Part shown: piece by piece, positions 15,597-23,918 of the stretch
How the letters are laid out: each line of letters begins with the position of its first letter
Numbering within the stretch: position 1 is the stretch's first letter
IMG/VR virus record: IMGVR_UViG_3300028573_000026
Location: 1 to 43,906 of that record
Strand: one strand, 5' to 3'
Length of the DNA: 43,906 bases
Source of the DNA: a virus
Notes under the pieces: generated by a model
What the model saw: only the letters and a program-made list of their open reading frames with translations
Database searches by the model: none
What the model was told of the DNA's origin: nothing
Made by a program: the position numbers and the translations under genes

Positions 15597-17081
15597 TCAA
15601 CGCCTCCCGTCCGGGGTGATGTCGCCCGGCTCGAAATCGATGCCGGCGAGGTCGTTCCAGGCTACGCCCGCCGGCACGTCGATCTGGACCTGCGCGATGC
15701 GGGTCGAGATCCGCGCCGGGATGCGCCCCTGCGCGTTGATGCTCTGCGCCGCGCCGAAGACGGGCGCCGTCTGCGGGCGCTCGGTGCCGCCGACCTTGCC
15801 GGTTGCGTTCATCGGATCGCCGTTGAGCCTGAAACCGCGGATGAAGGCCCGGCCGCCGGGGATCGGGTCAAAGGTCGCGGTCTGCACGCTGGCCGCAGTC
15901 GGCGTGCCGGTGAAAAAGCACATCTTCTTGTTCGCGTCGAAGGCCGCCAGGCCCGGAGCGCCGCCGCGCCACACATCCGAGCCGAAGGGATACGGGACGC
16001 TGCTCAGCGTCGAGTAGAGCGCCGCCAGCGCGGCCAGCGTGGTCCCCGCGGTGTAGGCCGTGAAGATGTAGGTCAGCGCACAGGAGGCGTGCGTCCACTT
16101 GTCCCGCTCGATGTCGTAGACGATCAGGCCGTCCAGTGTGGTCGAGGAGGCGTTGCCGGCGCGCGGGTAGAGCCAGAAGATGCGCCGGACGAGCGGGTCG
16201 AGCGCGCCGATGATCGCCTTGAACCGGCTCTTGTTGCAGTCCGGGTTGGCGCCCGCGAACCAGTCGTTGACCCGGTTCACGCCGATATTGGAGATCGAGC
16301 CATCGGCCCCGATCCGCATGAAGCCGTTGGTCGAGTAGTAGTAGACGTCGCCGCCATCCTTCACGATCGAATAGGGCGACGGCGTGCCGCGGGCGGCGTC
16401 GATCCGGTGGAATTCGAAGATCGCGGCATCCGTGCGCGCCACCTGCCGGCGCACCGTCTCCGTCTGGAAGACGAGCCCGCCGAGCTCGTACCCCGCCATG
16501 CCCATGACGTCGCCGCCGTCCGGGAAGACCTGGCTGTCACTGTCCTTCGTGTAGGCCGTCCAGGTCGCGGCGTCGTTCCGGCCCGACCACTTCACCGATC
16601 GCCGGCTGGTCGCGGTGGCGCCGAGCTGCACGAAGTCGCCGACCACCTCCACGTAGCGCGAGTTCGGCGGGCTGCCGGCGAGCGCCGCGAGGTTGCTGCC
16701 GGAGTCCACGTCGATGTACTGCACCACGTCGCTGCCGTTGGCCGCGATCAGCGTCGAGCCGTACTGCTTGATCGACCAGTATTCGTCCGTGGCGAGCCCG
16801 TAGGCGCCGCCGGCGAGGCGCGAGATGTCCGTCCAGGCGGCCGACACCGAGCCGCCGAACTGGTAGCCCTTGGTCGCCGACATGGCGTAGATGGCGATGG
16901 CGTTGCCGGCCGTGCGGGCTGCGAAGGCCCCGCGGATGACAGTCCCGGCCGCGGCCGAGCCCACCGCCGCTTGCGGGAGAGGCCCGTAGCTGTTCGACTT
17001 CGGGAGCACGCCCAGCGCCTCCTGCGAGGCTTCGGCGTTGAGGTTCCACCCATCGGGCTCCCAGGGCGCGAAAGCGGGCAT
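15597..17081 (-). CDS. Tail accessory / head-tail stabilisation protein, P22 gp10-like
   Basis: 494 aa with regularly spaced beta-propeller-like blades (LATDEYWSIKQYGSTLIAANG; RYVEVVGDFVQLGA; FIFTAYTAG-type segments) and an intact beta-rich C-terminal domain. Its length, its order after the gp4-like adaptor and its repeat pattern fit the podovirus tail factor that stabilises the head-tail joint (P22 gp10 is 472 aa). The ATG at 17081 overlaps the adaptor stop (TGATG); the frame extends 99 codons upstream but that part is antisense-like overlap of the adaptor gene. The gene is continuous with no frameshift. Confidence 0.75.
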   Translation of the reverse strand: MPAFAPWEPDGWNLNAEASQEALGVLPKSNSYGPLPQAAVGSAAAGTVIRGAFAARTAGNAIAIYAMSATKGYQFGGSVSAAWTDISRLAGGAYGLATDEYWSIKQYGSTLIAANGSDVVQYIDVDSGSNLAALAGSPPNSRYVEVVGDFVQLGATATSRRSVKWSGRNDAATWTAYTKDSDSQVFPDGGDVMGMAGYELGGLVFQTETVRRQVARTDAAIFEFHRIDAARGTPSPYSIVKDGGDVYYYSTNGFMRIGADGSISNIGVNRVNDWFAGANPDCNKSRFKAIIGALDPLVRRIFWLYPRAGNASSTTLDGLIVYDIERDKWTHASCALTYIFTAYTAGTTLAALAALYSTLSSVPYPFGSDVWRGGAPGLAAFDANKKMCFFTGTPTAASVQTATFDPIPGGRAFIRGFRLNGDPMNATGKVGGTERPQTAPVFGAAQSINAQGRIPARISTRIAQVQIDVPAGVAWNDLAGIDFEPGDITPDGRR

Positions 17082-17725
17082 CAGAACTCCGTCGGCGCAA
17101 CGCGCCCGGTGGCGCGCTTCAGCGATGTCTTGGCCTCCAGCTTGCCGAGCGCCAGTTGGGCAAGCTGAGCCATGTCGCCGGCCTGATCCATGTCCCGGAT
17201 GACGTGGCCGAACAGGAGGAATTTCGCATAGCAGCGGATGAGTTCGAATGCCTCGCTGATCCAGACGTTCGTGCTGTCGGTGTCGCTCGTCGGCGCCGGG
17301 ATTTCGTAGGCGCCCATCATCGTGATTGTGCGCACCGCGTTCGGGAGCGGGTAAAAGATCAATTGATCCCCCATCCAAGCCCAGTCGTAGGGATCGCCTT
17401 GCACCAAATTGGTTCTGATCAGAAGTTGCAGCGTGTCGGCATCGCGCAGGCGCAGCGGTCGATTAATGCCGCCGATGTTGCAGAAAATGTCGTCGATTTC
17501 GAAGAAAAGCGGGATGTCCGGGCTATCGGCCGACGTGTAATAGGCTTGGGCAACGACCGTGGAAAACGTCGTCAGGTTGTTCGCCGTCTTCTCGTTGAAG
17601 TAGAACCGGGTCGTCTTGTAGTGCTCGATCGCGTCGGTGATGGCGTTGCTGATCTGGGCCGACAGGTCCGACCGGGCAAGGTCATCGGCAATCCGCGATT
17701 TCAGGTCTCCCAACGTATAGGCCAT
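17081..17725 (-). CDS. Head-tail adaptor, P22 gp4-like
   Basis: 214 aa. The first 45 residues (YTLGDLKSRIADDLARSD; ISNAITDAIEHYKTTRFYFNE) are the helical start typical of portal-bound adaptors of short-tailed phages. A beta-rich centre (PLFFEIDDIFCNIGGINRPL; YDWAWMGDQLIFYPLP) and a C-terminal helical pair (ISEAFELIRCYAKFLLFGHV) follow. It would form a ring below the portal. Both ends overlap neighbours by one base (TGATG). Base composition is more AT-rich at 17340-17600 than in flanking genes. Confidence 0.8.
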   Translation of the reverse strand: MAYTLGDLKSRIADDLARSDLSAQISNAITDAIEHYKTTRFYFNEKTANNLTTFSTVVAQAYYTSADSPDIPLFFEIDDIFCNIGGINRPLRLRDADTLQLLIRTNLVQGDPYDWAWMGDQLIFYPLPNAVRTITMMGAYEIPAPTSDTDSTNVWISEAFELIRCYAKFLLFGHVIRDMDQAGDMAQLAQLALGKLEAKTSLKRATGRVAPTEF

Positions 17726-17928
17726 CAGCGCTTGCCCTTGCGTTTGCCGCGCTTGCGGGAGGGTGGCGCGGGCACGGCGGGCGCCACCGCCGGCCCGCGC
17801 GCAGCGTCCGAAGCCGTGTCCGGCGGCTTCGGCGCCTCGGGCTGCGGGTGTCCGAGGTCCGCAACCCGGTCCTTGGCCTCATGCGCAGCGATGTCACCGC
17901 GCATGAGGGTGAGCTGTGCCAGCCACAT
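17725..17928 (-). CDS. Small protein with basic tail, 67 aa
   Basis: The N-terminal half is helical (WLAQLTLMRGDIAAHEAKD). The second half is Pro/Ala-rich and ends in SRKRGKRKGKR, a strongly basic tail. Both ends couple to neighbours through TGATG overlaps. A basic tail of this kind could contact DNA or the portal, but nothing identifies the role. Confidence 0.6.
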   Translation of the reverse strand: MWLAQLTLMRGDIAAHEAKDRVADLGHPQPEAPKPPDTASDAARGPAVAPAVPAPPSRKRGKRKGKR

Positions 17929-18608
17929 CAGGCCGGCCGCCCGAGAAAGCCGGCCAGCGAGCCGGAAAAGACCTTCGGGCCGATATGCCCGAGCGTGATG
18001 GTCGGATCGACGTGGACCGAGTAGCCGAGGCCGCGCACGTCCTCGAAGAACGCGCAATCCTCGCCGACCGCGAAGCCATCCCGGATGCCCATGCGGAAGA
18101 TGTGCGGGATCGGCTGGCCGTCGTTCACGTCGGAAAAGCGCGCCGAGGGTGCCTTGGCGGCCAGTTCCTCGACCACATGCCGTTGCACGCACGCAAAGCC
18201 GAGGCCGAGTTCCTTGACCGCAATGCAGCCGTGTTCGTCGGCCTCCACTTCCGCGCCGAGCGGCGTCAGGAAGAATCCCGGCGGGTCGCGCCGATGCGGA
18301 TAGGCCGCACAGACCACATCCTTGACCGTGGAGAGCGCCAGCAAGCGCAGGAAGGCGTCCGCCCGCCACGCCTGGTCGCTATCGATCCAGAAGATGCGGT
18401 TGAAGCTCGTCTGCAGAAACTGCCAGGCGATCTTGCTGCGGGAATGGTGGACGAGGGACGAGCCCTTGCCGAAATAGACTTGCAGCGGCACGCCGTACTC
18501 GATGCAGGCCGCTTGCGTGTCGAGGAGGCTGCCGACCGTCTCCGGCGGCAGGTCTCGATGGGTGGGCATCGCGAGCATGACGCTCACGCCCGCGATGCTC
18601 AGTTTCAT
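17928..18608 (-). CDS. Glycosyltransferase-like protein inside the virion block
   Basis: 226 aa. It has a Rossmann-like start (SVMLAMPTHRD), a short conserved element (SSLVHHSRSKIAWQFL), a DxD-type metal motif (FWIDSDQAW, about residues 70-78) and a late conserved element (GEDCAFFEDVRGLGYSVHVDP, then LGHIG), as in GT-A-fold transferases. It could move a sugar onto a virion protein, phage DNA or host surface. It lies between capsid-decoration-type genes and the adaptor, with a 5-nt gap upstream and overlap downstream, so it is a late gene. Substrate unknown. The ATG at 18608 is chosen as it follows the preceding stop; the RBS is weak. Confidence 0.7.
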   Translation of the reverse strand: MKLSIAGVSVMLAMPTHRDLPPETVGSLLDTQAACIEYGVPLQVYFGKGSSLVHHSRSKIAWQFLQTSFNRIFWIDSDQAWRADAFLRLLALSTVKDVVCAAYPHRRDPPGFFLTPLGAEVEADEHGCIAVKELGLGFACVQRHVVEELAAKAPSARFSDVNDGQPIPHIFRMGIRDGFAVGEDCAFFEDVRGLGYSVHVDPTITLGHIGPKVFSGSLAGFLGRPA

Positions 18609-18613
18609 GAGGA

Positions 18614-19084
18614 CTACACCGCCGCCGAGAACGGCGTGGCGTAGGCACCGCCGGTAGCGGTGCCGAAGACCTGGGCGTGAAACACACCCGTCGCCTTGTC
18701 CCAGATCTCGATCCACTCGCCGACGCTTACCGAGCCCGTCGTGGTCCGGTTGAGCGTGATGGTGTCGGAGGTGGCCGACGTGGCAAAGCCGAGAACGGCG
18801 TTGCCGGAGTCGATGCGCGACCCGAAGGCAAGCCCTTCCATCACGTCGGTCGAGTTGCCGACCTGCACCTTGTGGCTGTTCGAGGTCGCGAGGACCGAAA
18901 CCTCGAACCGGTAGCGATAGCCGGTGCCGGTGGCCTGCGGCAGTGTCACGACGGACCCGGCCGCCGTGTCGAGCAGGATCGTCTTGCCCGAGTGCTTGTC
19001 GGCGGCCAGCGTGAGGGTGGCGCCTGCCGCAACCGCGGTAGACACGCCCTTGAGGACGCCATCGATCGAAAGAGCAGTCGACAT
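18614..19084 (-). CDS. Capsid decoration-like beta protein, 156 aa
   Basis: A compact all-beta sequence (AAGATLTLAADKHSGKTILLD; TGYRYRFEVSVLATSNSHKVQ; VSVGEWIEIWDKATGVFHAQ) with no signal peptide. AAGGAGG precedes the ATG at 19084. It lies two genes after the major capsid gene, where head decoration or minor head proteins usually are. No specific family is assigned. Confidence 0.65.
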   Translation of the reverse strand: MSTALSIDGVLKGVSTAVAAGATLTLAADKHSGKTILLDTAAGSVVTLPQATGTGYRYRFEVSVLATSNSHKVQVGNSTDVMEGLAFGSRIDSGNAVLGFATSATSDTITLNRTTTGSVSVGEWIEIWDKATGVFHAQVFGTATGGAYATPFSAAV

Positions 19085-19097
19085 TGATCCGCCCTCC

Positions 19098-19514
19098 TTA
19101 CAGGTCGTTGTTGGGAACGTAGGCGACGACGATGTACGCCACACCCGCCGACGCGGCGGTGCCGGTCTGCGTGTACTTGGCGTAGATCGTGGTATCGGCG
19201 GAGATCGCCACGTCGGCACCGCGCCAGCAGATCGTGGTGCCGGCCGTGCCTTCGTCGACGTCGCCCGCCGACACGAGATCGGCATCGCTGCCGGTCGACG
19301 TGCCCACGGTGAGGACGTTCGTGGTTGCGGCATTGAATGCCGTCGCGACGCGGACCTTGGTGAACAAGATCTCCGCGCCGTTGGGCAAAATGCCGACCTT
19401 CACGGTGTCGGCGGTCGCAATGCCGGCATCGTTGTAGTTCACCTTCTTGCGAAGGTAGTGGATCGCCTGCCAGTCGAACTGACGGGCCTGAGTCCCAGCG
19501 GTTCCCGTTGCCAT
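19098..19514 (-). CDS. Capsid decoration-like protein, 138 aa
   Basis: Beta-rich with an N-terminal basic patch (YLRKKVNYNDAGIATADTV) and alternating hydrophobic strands (AEILFTKVRVATAFNAATTN; GVAYIVVAYVPNNDL). It begins 12 bp after the major capsid gene ends, with AAGGAG before its ATG, suggesting strong co-expression with the coat protein. A head-decoration or head-completion role is likely by position and fold, without a family match. Confidence 0.65.
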   Translation of the reverse strand: MATGTAGTQARQFDWQAIHYLRKKVNYNDAGIATADTVKVGILPNGAEILFTKVRVATAFNAATTNVLTVGTSTGSDADLVSAGDVDEGTAGTTICWRGADVAISADTTIYAKYTQTGTAASAGVAYIVVAYVPNNDL

Positions 19515-19526
19515 TGTCAGTTCTCC

Positions 19527-20627
19527 TTAGGAGGTGAAGCCGCCGTGCTTGATCGCGTAGGACGAGAGCACGATCACGCCGAAGTCGACCGAGTTGAACT
19601 GGGTCTTCTTCATGCCGAACATGGTCTGCGCCGACACGCCAAGCTCGCGCTCGTAGTCGAAAAGCTCCTCGACCCAGGTGAAGGTGGCGGCGTCCGCGTC
19701 CATCGCGAAACCGCACATCATCGCCTGTGCCCCGAGAAGCACCGCACGGCGGGTATTCGCCACCGTGGCACTGGTCGTGGAGTTGCATCCCTGCGTGATG
19801 TCGTAGGCCGACCGCAGGATGACGCCGTTGTACTCGCCGAGCGCCCCGGTGTAGATCGGGTTCTTGCTGATCTGCCCGCCCTGGATGCCCTTGGCCTGGA
19901 TGTCAAACCAGTTGCCGGCCGTGGAGGCGTCCGTGCGCAGGTCGGTCACCTGCGTCGGGTGGAGGTAGAGGACATACTTTTCCTCGCCCCCGATCATGAC
20001 CGGCCGGATCGGGCCGCTCGTCGCGGTCGAGGTCTTCGCTTCCTCGACGGCGTAGTCGATGTACTTGAGCTTGAACTCGTCGCCGGCCGCCAGGGTTTCA
20101 TCCGTGGTGTGCGAGGCCGAGCACCACATCTGGCGCGAGCCAGACGAGGGCGCGATCGTCGCCTGCAGGCCGGTGTACTTGATCCGGCTCTCGGCGACGT
20201 TGCCGCAGAGCTGATTGAAGGCCGAGACCGACATGCGCTTGGCGTACCAGTCGCGCAGGCCCGACTTCGCCTCGTCGCGGAGGTCGAAGGGAACGCGCTT
20301 CTGGTCGATGCGGTTCTTGTTGCGCACCTTCACCGCGTGGGCGAGCTCGTTGATGACCACCGAGTCCGAATAGGTGGTCAGCGACTCTTCGTTGCCCTGC
20401 AGCACTTCGCCTTCGGACACGCCGTCGCCGGAGAGCTGGACGCGGAGGCCGTAGGTCACTTTGTCGCCGGGGCCCTTGGACAGTTCGTCCTTGAGCTGGA
20501 TGATGGAGTCCGAGCCGGAGCCGATAAGCGGGGCGATCGCGGTGTACTTCAGCGCCTCGACCGCCAGCTTCTTCGACCACAGCTTGACTGCCATGGCGTC
20601 GTTGACGCCATAGGTCGTCGTTGCCAT
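19527..20627 (-). CDS. Major capsid protein, N4gp56 family
   Basis: 366 aa. The pattern AMAVKLWSKKLAVEALKYT, then SDSIIQLKDELSKGPGDKVTYGL, and QGNEESLTTYSDSVVINELAHAV is diagnostic of the N4gp56-type HK97-fold coat protein of short-tailed phages (TIGR04387-type). It forms the icosahedral shell and follows its scaffold gene, as expected. AAAGGGA lies about 8 nt before the ATG. No cleavable pro-region is evident, which fits use of a separate scaffold. Confidence 0.92.
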   Translation of the reverse strand: MATTTYGVNDAMAVKLWSKKLAVEALKYTAIAPLIGSGSDSIIQLKDELSKGPGDKVTYGLRVQLSGDGVSEGEVLQGNEESLTTYSDSVVINELAHAVKVRNKNRIDQKRVPFDLRDEAKSGLRDWYAKRMSVSAFNQLCGNVAESRIKYTGLQATIAPSSGSRQMWCSASHTTDETLAAGDEFKLKYIDYAVEEAKTSTATSGPIRPVMIGGEEKYVLYLHPTQVTDLRTDASTAGNWFDIQAKGIQGGQISKNPIYTGALGEYNGVILRSAYDITQGCNSTTSATVANTRRAVLLGAQAMMCGFAMDADAATFTWVEELFDYERELGVSAQTMFGMKKTQFNSVDFGVIVLSSYAIKHGGFTS

Positions 20628-20769
20628 GAATGGTCCCTTTCAGGGGATGTTGAAGGATCTGGGTTCAGACGCCCGCATTTCGCCGCGAGCAGCGCAGCCG
20701 GTTTGTCGCGCACCGGAAAGGCGAAGCGCTTAGGGTCCGCCGACCTACACACTGCTACTCGAGCTGGCT
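20628..20769. other. Spacer between scaffold and capsid genes
   Basis: 142 bp with no gene on either strand. It contains a weak imperfect hairpin (CCGGT around 20700 with ACCGG around 20719) and the capsid RBS. The gap is larger than others in the late block and could hold a capsid-specific promoter or a processing site, but I see no clear -35/-10 pair. Confidence 0.4.
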
Positions 20770-21675
20770 TTAGCCGCCCATCAGCCGCTTGGTCTTGGTC
20801 GGGTTCTTGGCCGTCCATGCGTCGAACTCGGCCGGGGACATCTTTAGCAGCCTCTCGGCCGTCATCCCCGTCTCCGTGGCGCCCCCGCCAGCGCTCGAAA
20901 GCGTCCTCGATCGCTCCTGGCCGCCGGCAATGCGGTCGATCTGCTCCGTGGCCGCCGGAGGGGCAGCCTTGGGCTTGTAGCCGCGATGCTTGGCGACGTT
21001 GTAGAGCACCTCGGCCGGGCTCTGCTGGCGCTGAAAGGCACCGTGCGCGATCTGAAGCTCTTCCTGGCCGATGATGGCCGGGATCTGGTCTGCCGGCACG
21101 CCATACGCCTGCAACTCAGCCGCCCGGTTCTCGCGGAAGAACTGGTAAGCGTCGCCGTAGTCGGCCGTCTTGGCCCGGAACTGCTGCGCGTCGGCCACCG
21201 CGGCCTGGGCGAGGCTGGCAATCTGCGCCTGCTGGCGCCGCTCTTCGGCCGACTGCTGCCCGCCGGCCCGGATTTCCTCGATCTGGCGCTCCAGGTGCTG
21301 GATGACGCCGATCGGGTCCGTGGCGATATCGGGCTTTTCCGGCGCCGCCGGCTCGGCCTGGCGCTGCCCATGCTCGCGCATGCCGAGGACGGCTTGAAGC
21401 CGCCCCTCGAACAGAGCCCGCTCCTCGGCGAGCTTGCGGTTCTCCACTTCGAGCCGGCGCCGCTCGGAACGCTCCTCGTGAAGCGCCTCATGCGGGACGA
21501 TCTTGACGTGAGGTCCGCGGCCTTCGACGGCATCGGCCGCGGCATCGTCCTCGCTTTCCGTCTCCGGTGCAGTCTCTTCCTCGCTCTCGGGCTCCGGAGG
21601 GGGCGCCGGGGCCTCTTCCTCGCGCTGCATCGCCGCGAATGCGGCTTCGTCCGTCTTGCTCAGTTCGTTTGCCAT
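20770..21675 (-). CDS. Scaffolding protein
   Basis: 301 aa, highly charged and helical: acidic N-terminus (ESEEETAPETESEDDAAAD), long coiled-coil centre (ERSERRRLEVENRKLAEERAL; LERQIEEIRAGGQQSAEERR) and a small basic C-terminal end (FDAWTAKNPTKTKRLMGG), the usual coat-binding tail of scaffolds. Position directly before the major capsid gene matches its role in prohead assembly. AGGG is present about 8 nt before the ATG. Confidence 0.85.
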   Translation of the reverse strand: MANELSKTDEAAFAAMQREEEAPAPPPEPESEEETAPETESEDDAAADAVEGRGPHVKIVPHEALHEERSERRRLEVENRKLAEERALFEGRLQAVLGMREHGQRQAEPAAPEKPDIATDPIGVIQHLERQIEEIRAGGQQSAEERRQQAQIASLAQAAVADAQQFRAKTADYGDAYQFFRENRAAELQAYGVPADQIPAIIGQEELQIAHGAFQRQQSPAEVLYNVAKHRGYKPKAAPPAATEQIDRIAGGQERSRTLSSAGGGATETGMTAERLLKMSPAEFDAWTAKNPTKTKRLMGG

Positions 21676-21728
21676 TGTTTCGCCCTGGCTTGCGAAGCGC
21701 CGATTTCGCCCGGCGCGTGCGAAGGGTC

Positions 21729-22097
21729 TCAGACCGCGACGCCGAAGGGATAGTCCGTCCCGGCTCGTACCGGACTGATGCGGTACTGCGACAGCTGATC
21801 GGTCGGCAGGCGCGAGAACAGGATGAACGGCTGCCCGCGGTCGTAGGCATCCGAGTCCGTGACGATGGTCGAGATGGCCGTGAGCGCCGCATCCTGCGCC
21901 GGCAGCGACACCCAGAGATACCAGTAGGGCAGCACGGTTTCGGTGCCGTCGCCCGCAACGGTCGTCACAGTGCAGCCGGGAAAGCAGATGTTTCTCCGCC
22001 AGCCGGCCGGGGCATCATCGGATGCTGGCGTGCGGTATTGCGGGCAGGCCGCGATGGCCGCTGCTTCGTCAGCGAAGCGGAGCAAATGATCGATCAT
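21729..22097 (-). CDS. Small head-fibre-associated protein, 122 aa
   Basis: Begins IDHLLRFADEAAAIAACPQYR and continues with beta-rich segments (TVLPYWYLWVSLPAQD; DRGQPFILFSRL). The ATG overlaps the head-fibre stop (ATGA). Similar small proteins often sit next to fibre genes in alphaproteobacterial phages. The role is unknown; a fibre partner or chaperone is an inference from coupling. Confidence 0.6.
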   Translation of the reverse strand: MIDHLLRFADEAAAIAACPQYRTPASDDAPAGWRRNICFPGCTVTTVAGDGTETVLPYWYLWVSLPAQDAALTAISTIVTDSDAYDRGQPFILFSRLPTDQLSQYRISPVRAGTDYPFGVAV

Positions 22098-23401
22098 GTC
22101 GTCCCCGCGATCAGACCGGCATTGGGGATGCGCGCCGAGGCCCAGACGGCGATGTCGGTGATGTAGGTATTCAAGATCGAGTTGCCGGAACCATCGGAGC
22201 CGATGCCAATGGTGGTGAAGGCAGGCTTCGCCCCGTTCGTGCCCGATGTAGACACCGCGCCACCATTCGACGTTACCGCGCGATCGTTGAGCGTAGCGGC
22301 AAAAGCCGCCTTGACAGAAGCCCCGGCTGAAAAGGCTGCGGCAACGTCTATCCGGCCCTGGCTTGCCGCGCTTGCGGTAGCGTTCTGCGATGCATTGCGG
22401 GCGCTGCCTGGGTTTATAAAAAGGATTTCTGTGTTTGTCACGCCTGCATCAGCAAACACGACAACATCACGGTTGACACCACCCAATGAAACTGGAGCAA
22501 TAAACGCAGCGTAAGCGGTAAGCGTGTCCCCCGTTCCGGGTAGTCGCGTCACCGTCACCACATCCGACGCCCGCGTCGCCGCCGCACTGGTCGTGCGGAT
22601 CGGAGACGTGGCGAACGCGCCTAGCTCTAGCTGGGGCCAGCCGATGCGGATCGTAAAGTTGACCGCAGACGTGTTGTTGCAGCCAAGACTTATCAGCGGC
22701 TGCAGATTTGCGGTCGTTCCGCCGCCTGACAGGGTTGTAATCTGGCTGATGCGGCCAAGACTTGCAGTAATCGACGCCTTGAAGTCCGATCCGTCGTCAT
22801 TCTGAACAAGACCTCCGACGTTCGTTCGCTCGGAAAGCCTCCACTTTATCGTGGTTATGTTGGTGAAGTCGCCCCCGACAAGCGCGAAAAACGCTGAAGC
22901 TGACCACGTTTGCCCCGTCGTGGCAGCAATTGCCGTGCTGGTTTCCAGCCCAATCTGGAATCCAGTGCCGCTCGTAGTGCCTGAGAACTGGATGTCAACG
23001 TAGTCGATACCATTCGCTGTCCCAGTGCCGACCACAGTTTGCGTCAGCCCTGCGAGCGTGGCCGACCAGTTCGTCGGCAGCGTCCCCGGCGTGCCCGCCA
23101 CCGCCCCCTGCATCGAGTTGTTGCGGAGCGAGTTCGTCCGGCTCTCCTCGATTAGCGCGCCCTTGTTCGTCCGCCGCAGGATGCCGCTGTTGACGCTCGA
23201 CCAGTTGCCGCTCAAGTCGTCGATGTAGGCCGCCGAGGCGCGCGAGACGGTGAGCAGACTTTCGGGCGTGACCGCGCCGCCCCGAATAGACCAAGCCCGC
23301 CCCTTGGCGAACTGGAGTGCCAGCGTCGGGCGCACCCCGAACGCCGCATAGTCCGACGTGACCCACCCCGGCACTCCGAGCGGAACGGGAACCCTGCCCA
23401 T
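22094..23401 (-). CDS. Head spike / head fibre protein
   Basis: 435 aa. Residues about 48-90 (LTVSRASAAYIDDLSGNWSS; GALIEESRTNSLRNN) are a conserved element of phage head-spike fibre proteins. Two beta-sandwich-like regions follow (about 100-260 and 280-430, e.g. AYAAFIAPVSLGGVNRDVVVF), resembling lectin folds. It likely projects from the capsid and binds host or environmental glycans. The 22380-23000 region is clearly less GC-rich than its neighbours, which suggests recent exchange of the receptor-binding part. One base separates it from the preceding stop. Confidence 0.75.
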   Translation of the reverse strand: MGRVPVPLGVPGWVTSDYAAFGVRPTLALQFAKGRAWSIRGGAVTPESLLTVSRASAAYIDDLSGNWSSVNSGILRRTNKGALIEESRTNSLRNNSMQGAVAGTPGTLPTNWSATLAGLTQTVVGTGTANGIDYVDIQFSGTTSGTGFQIGLETSTAIAATTGQTWSASAFFALVGGDFTNITTIKWRLSERTNVGGLVQNDDGSDFKASITASLGRISQITTLSGGGTTANLQPLISLGCNNTSAVNFTIRIGWPQLELGAFATSPIRTTSAAATRASDVVTVTRLPGTGDTLTAYAAFIAPVSLGGVNRDVVVFADAGVTNTEILFINPGSARNASQNATASAASQGRIDVAAAFSAGASVKAAFAATLNDRAVTSNGGAVSTSGTNGAKPAFTTIGIGSDGSGNSILNTYITDIAVWASARIPNAGLIAGTT

Positions 23402-23402
23402 G

Positions 23403-23909
23403 CTACAGCGGGAATCCGTGCAGCGTCACCTTGTAGACGCGCGCCGAGGATGGTGTGTAGCCGCCGACGGTCACGAGATAGGCGTACAGATCGGCGCCGG
23501 CGAGGCTGATCTGCTTGTTGAGGCCGTCCGATTGGACGTAGAGCGTCGAACCCTCATCGACGGGCGTCCCGAGCGAAACCTTTCCGATCAGGGTGGCCCG
23601 ATCCGCGCTCGAAATGTCGAATGCCGCATTGTCGCCGAGCGCGCTGGCTGGCGTCGCGCTGTGCAGCCAAAGATTGTAGCTCGTCTCGCCGGAGATGACC
23701 GCGGTATCGTCGATCTCGAGCTCGGTCGACGTGACCATGAACTCGCCGCCGCCATCGAGGCGCACGTTGGCGAACTTGATGACCGCGCCGCCCGAGCCGG
23801 TTCCGGTGCCGATGACCTTGCCCGCCGTGTACGCGTTGGTGTCCGCCGTCCGGGTGACGGAGACAGCCGTTCCCGTTCCCCGGACTGCCGAGGCGATCAG
23901 TGATGCCAT
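23403..23909 (-). CDS. Virion structural protein, 168 aa
   Basis: All-beta protein (GTAVSVTRTADTNAYTAGKVI; GGAVIKFANVRLDGGGEFMV; LAGADLYAYLVTVGGYTPSS) with no catalytic motif. It lies between portal and head-fibre genes, which suggests a head-completion or fibre-attachment subunit. GGAG precedes the ATG by about 6 nt. Proteins of this form recur beside portals in related phages but lack an assigned function. Confidence 0.65.
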   Translation of the reverse strand: MASLIASAVRGTGTAVSVTRTADTNAYTAGKVIGTGTGSGGAVIKFANVRLDGGGEFMVTSTELEIDDTAVISGETSYNLWLHSATPASALGDNAAFDISSADRATLIGKVSLGTPVDEGSTLYVQSDGLNKQISLAGADLYAYLVTVGGYTPSSARVYKVTLHGFPL

Positions 23910-23918
23910 ATCGTGCTC

